Source of the DNA: a virus
Virus record (IMG/VR): IMGVR_UViG_3300015360_000204
Coordinates: 1-23,470 of that record
Length of the DNA: 23,470 nucleotides
Strand: one strand, 5' to 3'
Shown here: piece by piece, positions 1 through 7,062 of the stretch
Layout of the letters: every line of letters begins with the position of its first letter
Position numbering within the stretch: position 1 is the stretch's first letter
Program-made: the position numbers and the translations under genes
The notes under the pieces: model-generated
Databases searched by the model: none
What the model saw: the letters and a program-made list of their open reading frames with translations, nothing else
What the model was told of the DNA's origin: nothing

Positions 1-4
1 GACG

Positions 5-406
5 GTGGCAGCAGCCGAGCCTATTGTAATGTATTTGATTGTACGTGAATCTCTTGGAATGAGTATTGGTAAGACTGCTGCGCAATGTGCTCATGCATCT
101 CAAATGCTTCAGATACAGTTTGAAGAATTAAAATCAAAAGATTTATGTGGTTGGTGCGAAGGAACGGATAAGTATAATATTGAGTTATTCAATAAATGGC
201 TAGATACATCATATCGTAAAGTTGTACTTAAAGCAAGTGAAAAAGAATGGGGTAAGTTAAAAGAGCTGATGACTGATACTGATGTACTAGTAATAGATGC
301 AGGATTAACTGAGATACCATCTAATACTGAAACTGTTATTGGTTTATTTCCCATTAAAAAATCTTCAGTTAACAAAACTATTAAACGATTACAGGTATTA
401 AAATGA
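5..406 (+). CDS. Peptidyl-tRNA hydrolase, PTH2 family
   Basis: The product is predicted to release peptides from stalled or drop-off peptidyl-tRNA in the cytoplasm. The archaeal/eukaryotic-type PTH2 signature is clear: a first beta strand (YLIVRESLGM), then GKTAAQCAHAS at residues 22-32 with the Lys and Gln-x-x-His of the active site, and a C-terminal core with VLVIDAGLTEIP and the strand TVIGLFP. Length (133 aa with the GTG at base 5) is slightly above the usual 115-120. The start is uncertain: the frame is open to the left edge, so GTG at 5 may be internal, and the ATG at 29 would cut into the first strand. The gene overlaps the next ATG by four bases (ATGA). With IF3 and seven tRNAs further on, it belongs to a translation-related set. 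PTH2 in place of bacterial Pth is typical of some phages. Confidence 0.88.
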   Translation: MAAAEPIVMYLIVRESLGMSIGKTAAQCAHASQMLQIQFEELKSKDLCGWCEGTDKYNIELFNKWLDTSYRKVVLKASEKEWGKLKELMTDTDVLVIDAGLTEIPSNTETVIGLFPIKKSSVNKTIKRLQVLK

Positions 407-628
407 TCAATAAAAAAATCATTGATTGCCGAATTGAAAAATAAAGCTTTTAAAATAAAGTAATTATTTTATTGATTGCAAATTGATCCTAAATTCCCTA
501 AGAAGAAATTTGGTTCAAGTATTCGTAATGTATTGGAAGTAGATAATGAAATTCCTGTATTTTCACAGGACAGAAATTATATTGACAAATTCGTTTATGA
601 ACCAAAATTAGAAGATAATGGAAAATAA
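403..628 (+). pseudogene. Small phage gene broken by a 49-bp duplication-like insert
   Basis: Translation from the ATG at 403 (coupled to the previous stop) reads MINKKIIDCRIEK and stops at TAA 442-444. A second open frame, offset by +1, runs from about 476 to 628 and begins IDPKFPKKKFGSS. Both joints carry nearly the same sequence: ATTGATTGCCGAATTGA at 421-437 and ATTGATTGCAAATTGA at 471-486. Removing the 49 bp between the two ATT codons (433 and 482) gives one continuous frame of about 58 codons, MINKKIIDCRIDPKFPKKK and onward, ending 11 bp inside the next gene. The insert holds a perfect 8-bp AT-rich hairpin (451-458 with 464-471). The second part lacks an ATG; TTG at 476 is the only candidate start and has no obvious ribosome binding site. 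Function is unknown. A recent duplication is the plain reading; see findings for a bypass alternative. Confidence 0.6.
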
Positions 629-1304
629 AGAATCATTTCACAATAGAGTTAAGCCATATCTATCTACTTCACAGCAATTGGATGTGAAGCTTGCTTATGT
701 TCTAGCTAAATTTGGTCATCGATCACAAGTTAGAAAGGAGCTAACTGATGGTAAACAAACTCGTTACTTTGAGCATGTTCGTCGCGTTGCCATTATTCTA
801 ATGGATGATATGAAGATTATGGATCGTAATATGATTATTGCGTCTCTTCTTCACGATTCTGTTGAAGATACAGATGACGTTACGAAAGAGTTGCTTGAAC
901 ATTCTTTTGGTACGGAAGTAGCTAGTATTGTTGGGCTTCTTTCAAAAGTTCCTAAGGAAGGCTATCATGAAAGATTGGCGATGTGCGTAAGCTGGAAAGC
1001 ACTTGCTATTAAGGCTTGCGACAGGCTTGACAATCTAAGATCCCTTATGGTTGATGGAACGACTGCTGAGTTCCAGAAGAGACAGATTAAGGAAACAAAA
1101 GAGTACTACTTCCCTTTGTTTGATAAGTTGCTTACAATGTGTCCACAGGAACATCTTGTGAATGTTTCAGTAGTTCGCGATGAAGTTAGAAGGCTTATTG
1201 AAAGATACTCAACGATAATTGAATTGCGTGAACAAGCAACTGAAAAATTAGCTGATCATGATAAATATTTAGAGAATCTTATCAAAGAAAATGATCTACA
1301 TTAA
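618..1304 (+). CDS. HD-domain hydrolase, SpoT/Mesh1-like (possible (p)ppGpp hydrolase)
   Basis: This 228-aa protein resembles the hydrolase half of RelA/SpoT enzymes. The metal-binding pattern is in order: H34 (FGHRSQ), H53 (YFEHVRRVA), H79-D80 and E83-D84 (LLHDSVEDTD), the helix FGTEVASIVGLLSK, and D135 in KACDRLDNL, matching the KxxDRLxN motif of RSH proteins. Family knowledge suggests removal of the 3' pyrophosphate from ppGpp or a related nucleotide. No synthetase domain or TGS/ACT region follows, so it is a stand-alone hydrolase like Mesh1. The ATG at 618 overlaps the end of the broken gene upstream by 11 bp. Substrate is inferred. A phage could use it to blunt the stringent response or an alarmone-based toxin. 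Confidence 0.82.
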   Translation: MENKESFHNRVKPYLSTSQQLDVKLAYVLAKFGHRSQVRKELTDGKQTRYFEHVRRVAIILMDDMKIMDRNMIIASLLHDSVEDTDDVTKELLEHSFGTEVASIVGLLSKVPKEGYHERLAMCVSWKALAIKACDRLDNLRSLMVDGTTAEFQKRQIKETKEYYFPLFDKLLTMCPQEHLVNVSVVRDEVRRLIERYSTIIELREQATEKLADHDKYLENLIKENDLH

Positions 1305-1319
1305 TTAAAGAGTTTATAA

Positions 1320-1340
1320 TTGGGCATACGGGTATGCCAA
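1320..1340 (+). promoter_or_regulatory. Hairpin containing the start codon of the small zinc protein
   Basis: GGCATA (1323-1328) pairs perfectly with TATGCC (1333-1338) around a CGGG loop. The flanking TT and AA can extend it past one bulged G. The ATG at 1334 lies in the 3' arm, and no good Shine-Dalgarno sequence precedes it. The fold would hide the start codon unless it is opened. Regulation is inferred. Confidence 0.4.
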
Positions 1341-1534
1341 ACAACGAATCAGATCAATTTGGAGATGATGAGCCAACACGTCCTGAAACTCCTTCATCTA
1401 AGTCTGGAAAGTTCAGGGCTTGTTTCCTTTGCTCAACATTTATGTCAGAATTTCTTTTCATAAACGAAAAGTGTGTTTGCCAAAAATGTTTTGACTCCAT
1501 TCATGACGGAACGTACAGTATCATTAACAAGTAA
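1334..1534 (+). CDS. Small zinc-binding protein, function unknown
   Basis: This 66-aa protein has an acidic, Pro-rich N-terminus (about residues 1-27) followed by a compact four-cysteine site: CFLC, then CVCQKC about 14 residues later, likely one zinc ribbon or knuckle. I do not recognise the family. It lies between the HD hydrolase and the ligase gene. The start is in a hairpin with no strong ribosome binding site. The two CxxC-type pairs favour a real gene, but the start is less sure. Confidence 0.6.
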   Translation: MPNNESDQFGDDEPTRPETPSSKSGKFRACFLCSTFMSEFLFINEKCVCQKCFDSIHDGTYSIINK

Positions 1535-1555
1535 CTGCGTCTCGTTCACCCATCC

Positions 1556-1579
1556 GGCGCTACGCCTGTAGTGCCAGGC
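1556..1579 (+). promoter_or_regulatory. Two mutually exclusive hairpins ahead of the ligase gene
   Basis: GGCGCTAC (1556-1563) pairs with GTAGTGCC (1568-1575), with one G-T pair and a GCCT loop. Alternatively GCCTG (1564-1568) pairs with CAGGC (1575-1579). The two folds share bases and cannot form together. The stretch 1540-1580 is much richer in GC than its surroundings. It has no T-run, so a simple terminator is unlikely; it may be a leader structure or a processing site. Confidence 0.35.
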
Positions 1580-1618
1580 GGGTACTTATCTATTTACTAT
1601 TTCCATAAAGGTAAATCA

Positions 1619-3487
1619 ATGTCATCGCGAATTGCAGAACTTGCTTCAAAAATCTTCAAGGCTCGTCAGGATTATTACAACAGCAACCCAACAGTTAGTG
1701 ATAAAATTTTCGATGCATGGGTCGATGAACTTCGAGCTCTTGATCCAACTAACAGAGCCGTCACTGACATTGGTGCGCCTGTTGCTCCTTCAGAATGGAA
1801 GAAGGCTAAGCATCAGATTCCTATGGGATCTCTTGATAAGGTAAATCAGCCGCATGAACTTACAAAATGGGCTGAGGTTGCATCAAATCAAAAACTGTTT
1901 ATTACAGAAAAGCTTGATGGCATTTCAATTGAAGTAATCTATGAGAATGGTATTGTTAAACAAGCAATTACTCGTGGTGATGGTGAAACTGGCGAAGATA
2001 TTACTTCAAATGTAGTTAAAATGCATGGGGTTGTTCGTAGAACTCATTTCAATTTTAATGGTTCAATTCGTGGTGAAATCATTATGAGGAAGACGAATCA
2101 CAAGAAATATTTTGCTGATAAATCTAATCCGCGTAATGCAGCTTCAGGTACAGCTAAGCGATTGGATGGTATTGGTTCTGAACACCTTAATGTAATCTTT
2201 TACCAAGTAATTGGTGATATTGAGTTCAAGACAGAGAATGATCAATTTGATTGGCTTGATATGCAAGGGTTTCAAACTCCTAATCGTTGGACATCTGCTA
2301 ATGCAGCGGCTGCTTCTAAACATTGGCGTGACTATCAGGATAAGTTCAGGGCAGACCTTGACTATGATATTGATGGTTTGGTTATCCGAATCAATGATAT
2401 GGATTTTCAACAAGCTCTTGGTGATAAAGACATGCGCCCTAAAGGTGCTATCGCTTTTAAGTTTGATAATGAGACTAGGGAATCTGTCATCAAAGATATT
2501 GTCTGGCAGGTTGGCAATAGTGGGCGTCTTACGCCAGTTGCCATAGTTGATCCGGTTGTTCTCGTTGGAGCCGTTGTAATGCGAGCTAGTATCTACAATA
2601 TTGCATATATTGAGGAGCTTGGCATTGATATTAGCGCAACTGTCCTTGTGGCAAGAGCCAACGATGTTATTCCAAGAATTGAATGGGTTGTAAAGGGGAC
2701 TGGCAAGACTCATCAGCCACCAACACATTGCCCTGAATGTGGTCAGCCAGTAGTATTGTCTGGTGAGAATCTGATGTGCTTCAATACTTTGTCATGTCCA
2801 GCTCAAGTGGTTGGAAGGATTAAAAATTGGATTAAGGATCTCAATGTTCTTGAATGGGGCGATACTCTTGTTGAGCGTCTTGTTCAATCAGGTAAGGTTA
2901 CAACAGTAGCAGATCTTTATAAGCTTACTGTAGATGATCTTGCTGTTATTGATCGTATGGGTCAAAAGTCAGCGCAGAAGTGTTATTATACCCTTTGGGC
3001 TGGTGCTGAGGTTCCACTTGAGATTTTCATTGGAGCACTTAGCATTCCTATGATTGGGTCTTCAACAATCAAGCTTATCATGAATGCAGGTTGTGGTACA
3101 CTTGAGAAGTTTGGTCAACTTGGAGCGGCTCAGTTTGAGACTGTTCCTGGTGTTGGACCTGTGAAAGCCAAGTCATTGGCTGATGGATTGGTTTCAAATC
3201 AGCAAGTTATCCTTGATTTGTTGGCAAATGGTGTAAAGATTAAAGGAGTCACTCAGGGTAAACTTACTGGTAAATCGATTTGTTTTACTGGTTCAATGAA
3301 CATCAAGCGACCAATTCTTGAAAAGATGGCGTCTGAAGCTGGCGCAGATGTGAAGGGATCAGTTGGTAAAGGATTGACTTACCTTGTTATAGCTGACCCA
3401 AGTAGCAGTAGTTCCAAAGCTGTTACTGCTAGAAAACTTGGTACTCTGCTGATTTCCGAGCAAGACTTTTTGGATTTGGTGAAGTAA
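1619..3487 (+). CDS. ligA: NAD-dependent DNA ligase
   Basis: Seals nicks with a 3'-OH and 5'-phosphate using NAD+. The ATG at 1619 follows AAAGG at a suitable distance and gives 622 aa, close to bacterial LigA; the upstream GTG at 1571 lies in a hairpin region and is rejected. Domains in order: Ia (about 1-60, RQDYYNSNPTVSD), adenylation domain with catalytic K98 in KLDG and the RGDGETGEDIT motif, OB fold (VGNSGRLTPVAIV), Zn site C371, C374, C387, C393, helix-hairpin-helix repeats (about 440-540), and a C-terminal BRCT domain (about 545-622, ICFTGSM). All key residues are present, so it should be active. Many phages carry shorter ATP ligases; a full LigA with domain Ia and BRCT is less common and suggests acquisition from a bacterium. 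Confidence 0.95.
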   Translation: MSSRIAELASKIFKARQDYYNSNPTVSDKIFDAWVDELRALDPTNRAVTDIGAPVAPSEWKKAKHQIPMGSLDKVNQPHELTKWAEVASNQKLFITEKLDGISIEVIYENGIVKQAITRGDGETGEDITSNVVKMHGVVRRTHFNFNGSIRGEIIMRKTNHKKYFADKSNPRNAASGTAKRLDGIGSEHLNVIFYQVIGDIEFKTENDQFDWLDMQGFQTPNRWTSANAAAASKHWRDYQDKFRADLDYDIDGLVIRINDMDFQQALGDKDMRPKGAIAFKFDNETRESVIKDIVWQVGNSGRLTPVAIVDPVVLVGAVVMRASIYNIAYIEELGIDISATVLVARANDVIPRIEWVVKGTGKTHQPPTHCPECGQPVVLSGENLMCFNTLSCPAQVVGRIKNWIKDLNVLEWGDTLVERLVQSGKVTTVADLYKLTVDDLAVIDRMGQKSAQKCYYTLWAGAEVPLEIFIGALSIPMIGSSTIKLIMNAGCGTLEKFGQLGAAQFETVPGVGPVKAKSLADGLVSNQQVILDLLANGVKIKGVTQGKLTGKSICFTGSMNIKRPILEKMASEAGADVKGSVGKGLTYLVIADPSSSSSKAVTARKLGTLLISEQDFLDLVK

Positions 3488-3613
3488 TATAAAAGATCCA
3501 GATACCTATATGTAGGTAAAGTTATTGGTGACGAGTATTTACAAGGAAGGGTGACTTTCTTTGATGATGACGGTATGTCTGTAGAAATAGTAGCCTTGAA
3601 TAATAAATATTAG
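3488..3613 (+). pseudogene. Start-less open frame between ligA and the RlmN-like remnant
   Basis: The frame directly after the ligA TAA stays open for about 41 codons, to TAG at 3611-3613, and reads plausibly as protein (KVIGDEYLQGRVTFFDDDG, then SVEIVALNNKY). It has no start codon near its 5' end and no ribosome binding site; the first in-frame GTG or ATG is internal. It may be the tail of a lost gene. I do not recognise the family, and it does not contain the missing radical SAM core of the next frame. Confidence 0.35.
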
Positions 3614-4101
3614 ATGAAGGTTTGCCTGCTAAGTTTAATATTTCAACTATCATGCCAATAACATTTAAGAAATCATTGGTAGATACATTTCATTACATAA
3701 ATCCAACTATTTATTATTCTTTATATTCAACAAATGAAGATTGGCGTAAAAGTTGGATGCCAGCAGCCATGAACGTATCTGGTGCCCTTGATATTTTAAA
3801 AGAGTATCAAGACTTTTCAAAAAAGATAGTTAAAGTGCATTTTCCATTCATTGCTAATGAGAATGATTCTGAAAATGAGATTAATAGTATGTGTGATGCT
3901 ATAATTAAATCTAAATTACAATGTGAATTCAATCTTGTTAGATATAATCCAGCCTCTGCTGATCAAGGAGTAGAGTCCTCAGAAGAGGTAATAAAAAGAA
4001 ATACTGAGATAATATCTAATAGGTTTAGATTCAATGGTAAGGTACAAATTATACCAAGAGTTGGTTTTGATGTAAAAGCTTCTTGCGGTATGTTTGTATA
4101 A
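3607..4101 (+). pseudogene. RlmN/Cfr-like radical SAM remnant, C-terminal part only
   Basis: The frame opens at 3607 (ILDEGLPAKFNISTIMPIT) and runs to 4101. The match to the C-terminal half of RlmN/Cfr 23S rRNA A2503 methyltransferases is recognisable: xISTxMPI (family VSTVG), YYSLYSTNEDWRKSWMP (family SLHAPND...MP), FPFIANENDSENE (family LL.GVNDS), CEFNLVRYNP (family NLIPYNP), and a terminal ASCGMF (family AACGQL) carrying the conserved Cys. The N-terminal part, including the CxxxCxxC iron-sulfur motif, is absent from this frame, and the 134 bp to ligA are too short to hold it. Translation could begin at ATG 3652 or TTG 3622, giving a protein of about 150-160 aa without SAM chemistry. A 5' deletion is the likely cause. 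Confidence 0.65.
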
Positions 4102-4115
4102 TTATTTGGAGTAAC

Positions 4116-4346
4116 ATGCACGACATATTTTTTGATTTAGAAAACTTACGTAAGACAGTAAATGAAGAGGATGAATCTGATCAAGAATATTGGTTTTTTG
4201 GTCAAAGTTTTACGGATTCAAATCCAGAGACTAAAGAAAAGTCTAAGGGTTGTGTATGTAAGACTTGCAACGAGTTTTCTCCATATGCAGAATCAAATCA
4301 AGAAGATGGCAGTTTTAAATGCTATTCTTGTAAAATGCACGGATAA
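4116..4346 (+). CDS. Small acidic zinc-ribbon protein, function unknown
   Basis: ATG at 4116 follows TTTGGAG, a good ribosome binding site; the in-frame ATG at 4083 overlaps the previous gene and lacks one. The 76-aa product is acidic in its first half (DIFFDLENL, EEDESDQEY) and ends in a ribbon with CVCKTC and, about 18 residues on, CYSC. It could bind nucleic acid or a host protein. I do not recognise the family. It is followed by the hairpin leader of the nuclease gene. Confidence 0.65.
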   Translation: MHDIFFDLENLRKTVNEEDESDQEYWFFGQSFTDSNPETKEKSKGCVCKTCNEFSPYAESNQEDGSFKCYSCKMHG

Positions 4347-4359
4347 TTTCAATGAAACA

Positions 4360-4399
4360 CCCTCCAACGAGGTGGTATATGCCTGTGGAGGGTTCATCA
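4360..4399 (+). promoter_or_regulatory. Hairpin sequestering the ribosome binding site of the nuclease gene
   Basis: CCCTCCA (4363-4369) pairs perfectly with TGGAGGG (4386-4392). The latter is a near-ideal Shine-Dalgarno sequence seven bases before the ATG at 4400. Inside the loop AGGT and GCCT can form a second short stem. A competing pairing, CACC (4360-4363) with GGTG (4376-4379), would free the ribosome binding site. This looks like an on/off translation switch for a potentially toxic nuclease. Regulation is inferred from structure only. Confidence 0.55.
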
Positions 4400-4995
4400 T
4401 GAATAATAATTCAAAATTCGTAATCACACAAGATATCTATGACCGCTGTGTTTCTTTTGCAAATGCATCTGTAGGAACCAGCTCAAATAAATATGCAAGC
4501 CGCAATCAATTTGACGTAGAGAAAATAAAAAAAGATATTCGCAATGGTAAGATTGCTGAGGAAGCAGCTTGGGAAGTCTTATCTAAGAGCTATCCAAATC
4601 TTTCTAAGCCTGACCATTCAATTTATACAGCCAAACAGAAATCTTGGGAGCCTGATTTAACTGATAAGGAAATCCCAATTAGAGTAGCAGTTAAGTCTCA
4701 AGATATCGAATCAGAGATTAATTTTGGCAGATCATGGGTTTTCCAATTTAATAAAACATCAAATTATGATCGCGATACTGGTATTTTTGGTGATGTTGAT
4801 AATAATTATTATGCAATTTTCATATCATTAAATATACCTAAACGTTCTGGTACGATTCAAGCTATAGTAAAAATAAAATGGCTACATGATCATAATTTGT
4901 TTAAACCGATGATAAAAACTAATCTTCAAAATAATAAATTAGCGATTTATTATGATGATTTAGTTAAATTTAAGGATGAACTATGGCAGATTTAA
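4400..4995 (+). CDS. PD-(D/E)XK-like endonuclease, putative
   Basis: The 198-aa product has the layout of small restriction-type nucleases: a helix with acidic pair EEAAWEVL (about 54-61), then EPDL with D86, then RVAVKSQ with K99 and Q101, followed by a phenylalanine/asparagine-rich beta region. The residue two before the Lys is Ala (A97) instead of the usual Asp/Glu, so the metal site is either rearranged or impaired. The start is the ATG after the buried TGGAGGG. The gene overlaps the HNH gene by 13 bp, and a Dam methylase follows, so a restriction-modification-like or DNA-degradation role is possible. Family assignment is by motif layout only. Confidence 0.5.
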
Positions 4996-5513
4996 CTAAA
5001 AAATGTAAGACCTGCGGTATAGCTAAAAATATAAATGATTTTCCTATTCATTCTAAAAATGATTTGAAAATTTATTATAGAACAGAATGTATAATTTGTG
5101 ATGCAATCTATCGTGATAGATATCGAAAATCTAATCCTAGTATAAAAATACGAGAAAATATTTCAAGAAGTATAAATTCACATTTAAAATCTTATAATTC
5201 GACCAAGAATGGCGAAAGTTGTTTAAAACATTTACCATATTCTGTTCAAGAATTAAAGTTACATTTAGAGTCTATATTTGAACCTTGGATGAATTGGTCA
5301 AATTATGGGAAATATGATACAAATTTATGGGATAATAATAATACTTCTACATGGACGTGGCAAATAGATCATATCATTCCACATTCTAATTTTTATTATT
5401 TATCTATGATCGATGAAAGCTTCAAAAAATGCTGGGCTTTGGAAAATTTAAGACCATATTCTGAAAAACAAAATTTACTTGATGGCGTAACGAGGGTTAG
5501 ATATATTAAATAA
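4983..5513 (+). CDS. HNH endonuclease (homing-type)
   Basis: A 176-aa endonuclease. An N-terminal zinc site (C8-x2-C11 and C36-x2-C39) is followed by a basic linker, the helical section KHLPYSVQELKLHLES, and the HNH core with WQIDHIIPHSNF (D129-H130), WALENLRPYSEKQN and a final helix. This pattern is common in free-standing phage HNH homing enzymes, which nick or cut related DNA. All core residues are present. It starts inside the preceding nuclease gene and its TAA shares one base with the ATG of the Dam gene. A second, decayed relative lies at 15529-15958. Confidence 0.85.
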   Translation: MADLTKKCKTCGIAKNINDFPIHSKNDLKIYYRTECIICDAIYRDRYRKSNPSIKIRENISRSINSHLKSYNSTKNGESCLKHLPYSVQELKLHLESIFEPWMNWSNYGKYDTNLWDNNNTSTWTWQIDHIIPHSNFYYLSMIDESFKKCWALENLRPYSEKQNLLDGVTRVRYIK

Positions 5514-6313
5514 TGACAATTAGCCCTTTTAGATATCCAGGCGGAAAGACAAAGATGCTTCCTATATTAATGGAATATCTTGAGCCGATGATAGCTACCT
5601 CTAACAGATTCATTGATGTATTTGTTGGAGGTGGTTCTGTTTTGCTTGAAGTAGCAACCAAGTATCCAAAAATTGAATTGTGTGCCAATGATAAAGATAA
5701 TTGGATTTATTCTTTCTGGAGTGTGGTTAGCGATCCTGATGACCATGACTTCGTTGCTTTATTGAAGTTATTAGATCAGAAACCAACCATAGAGCTATTT
5801 TATAAGTTACGAGAGACGTTTACGTTGGACAAGGTTGAATGTGCCTACAGGGCATTTTTTTTCAATCGCACAGCTTTTTCAGGCATTCTTTCCAGCGGAC
5901 CCATCGGAGGTAAAGATCAGAAGTCAAAATACACAATAGATTGCCGCTATAACGAAAAGAAGTTGAAACAAAAGTTACGAGAGTGTAGATCTTTATTAGT
6001 TGGCAGGACTACAGTTGAGAATAAAGATTTTAGTGATTATGAGCCACTAACCAAATCGCAAGATGCTTGCTATTTAGATCCACCTTACTACATTAAAGGT
6101 GATGCTCTTTATGTTTTCTCTATGAAGCATGAAGAGCATGAAGATTTAGCGATTATTCTTAATTCCAGAAAAAACTGGTTACTGTCTTATGATGATTGCC
6201 CACAGATTAGAAGTCTGTATAGTAATAATGCAATAATTGATTTGGCGGCTAGGTATTCAATTAATGGTAAGAAATCTTCTTGGGAGAAGAAGAATGAGCT
6301 TATCATCAAATGA
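5513..6313 (+). CDS. D12-class DNA adenine N6-methyltransferase (Dam-like)
   Basis: Transfers a methyl group from SAM to the N6 of adenine in DNA. The 266-aa protein carries FRYPGGKTK (residues 6-14, D12 family start), SAM-binding motif I FIDVFVGGGSV (33-43), the AND charged turn (58-60), FFFNRTAFSGI (115-125) and the catalytic DPPYY (189-193). Length and order fit the Dam/MboIIA family, and no key motif is missing. The recognition sequence cannot be read from sequence. It could protect phage DNA from host restriction or from the two nucleases encoded just upstream. Confidence 0.92.
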   Translation: MTISPFRYPGGKTKMLPILMEYLEPMIATSNRFIDVFVGGGSVLLEVATKYPKIELCANDKDNWIYSFWSVVSDPDDHDFVALLKLLDQKPTIELFYKLRETFTLDKVECAYRAFFFNRTAFSGILSSGPIGGKDQKSKYTIDCRYNEKKLKQKLRECRSLLVGRTTVENKDFSDYEPLTKSQDACYLDPPYYIKGDALYVFSMKHEEHEDLAIILNSRKNWLLSYDDCPQIRSLYSNNAIIDLAARYSINGKKSSWEKKNELIIK

Positions 6314-6717
6314 ATGGACCATTGATCTTCCATGAAACGATTAGATTATATACTTTTACAACATCACAAGAGCATGTAGAAGTCACTTATGTTCCAGCCG
6401 CATGGGTTTCTTTATCGGATGATGCCTGCTATTACATTGAACTTTGCATTTATGGAAAAGAATATAGATTGAATTTGTATAATCAATCAACTTGGTTTTA
6501 TTCTGACAAAGTTAAGAAAGCAATAGAGATTCCAAAGAAGATACAACTTTCCAGTGTTGTTACGATTATAAAATCTCCATTTGATTTAGAAATGACATCT
6601 AGTAATTTAGATGAAAAGTATTATGAGTTACCTGAAGAATCTATTGAATTAGAAGTTAGTGTAGATAAAATATTTTTAGCACTAGAAAAGTTAGAAAGAT
6701 TAAGGTTTTTCTTATGA
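6310..6717 (+). CDS. Hypothetical protein
   Basis: 135 aa, ATG overlapping the stop of the methylase gene (ATGA). Beta-strand-rich N-terminal part, one Cys-containing stretch (CYYIELCIYGKEYRL), and a helical, Leu/Glu-rich C-terminus. No motif I can assign. The 4-bp overlaps on both sides make it part of a translationally coupled run from the nuclease genes to 7049. Confidence 0.6.
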   Translation: MNGPLIFHETIRLYTFTTSQEHVEVTYVPAAWVSLSDDACYYIELCIYGKEYRLNLYNQSTWFYSDKVKKAIEIPKKIQLSSVVTIIKSPFDLEMTSSNLDEKYYELPEESIELEVSVDKIFLALEKLERLRFFL

Positions 6718-7049
6718 ATGATGATGAGTTGGAAGAACGTGTTGCAGAATATCCATGTAGAACTTTACATGAAACTGAAAATCTTGATGTAACAGTTGAT
6801 TATGAAAATGGATGCCACTATATTCTTACAAAGAAATTTCACTTTACTATTTGGGAAAGTTACATTGATGTAACACCAAATAGGTCTGGTGTTGTAGATA
6901 CTAATCAATTTATTGAATCTAGCATCCATATAAAAGATATTAGACTTGACATTGGATCTAAATTTTTCTTTAATGATCTAAATTATATTAATGAAGATGA
7001 GATTCTGAAAAAAGTTGAAAAGATTTCCATTTACGTAACCTTTAGTTGA
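6714..7049 (+). CDS. Hypothetical acidic protein
   Basis: 111 aa, acidic, mostly predicted beta structure (DVTVDYENGCHYILTKKFHF), no recognised domain and no signal or membrane segment. The start ATG overlaps the preceding stop by four bases. It may be related in style to the gene before it (both end in a helix rich in Lys/Glu/Leu), but I see no clear sequence match between them. Confidence 0.55.
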   Translation: MNDDELEERVAEYPCRTLHETENLDVTVDYENGCHYILTKKFHFTIWESYIDVTPNRSGVVDTNQFIESSIHIKDIRLDIGSKFFFNDLNYINEDEILKKVEKISIYVTFS

Positions 7050-7062
7050 GATTATAAAAATT

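Noticed and set aside
2144-2728. Minus-strand open frame of 194 codons inside ligA
   Set aside because: It lies entirely within the well-supported ligase gene, has no recognisable motifs and no ribosome binding site.
4162-4399. Longer N-terminus for the PD-(D/E)XK-like nuclease
   Set aside because: That extension is the out-of-frame image of the zinc-ribbon gene; the strong TGGAGGG before ATG 4400 sets the start.
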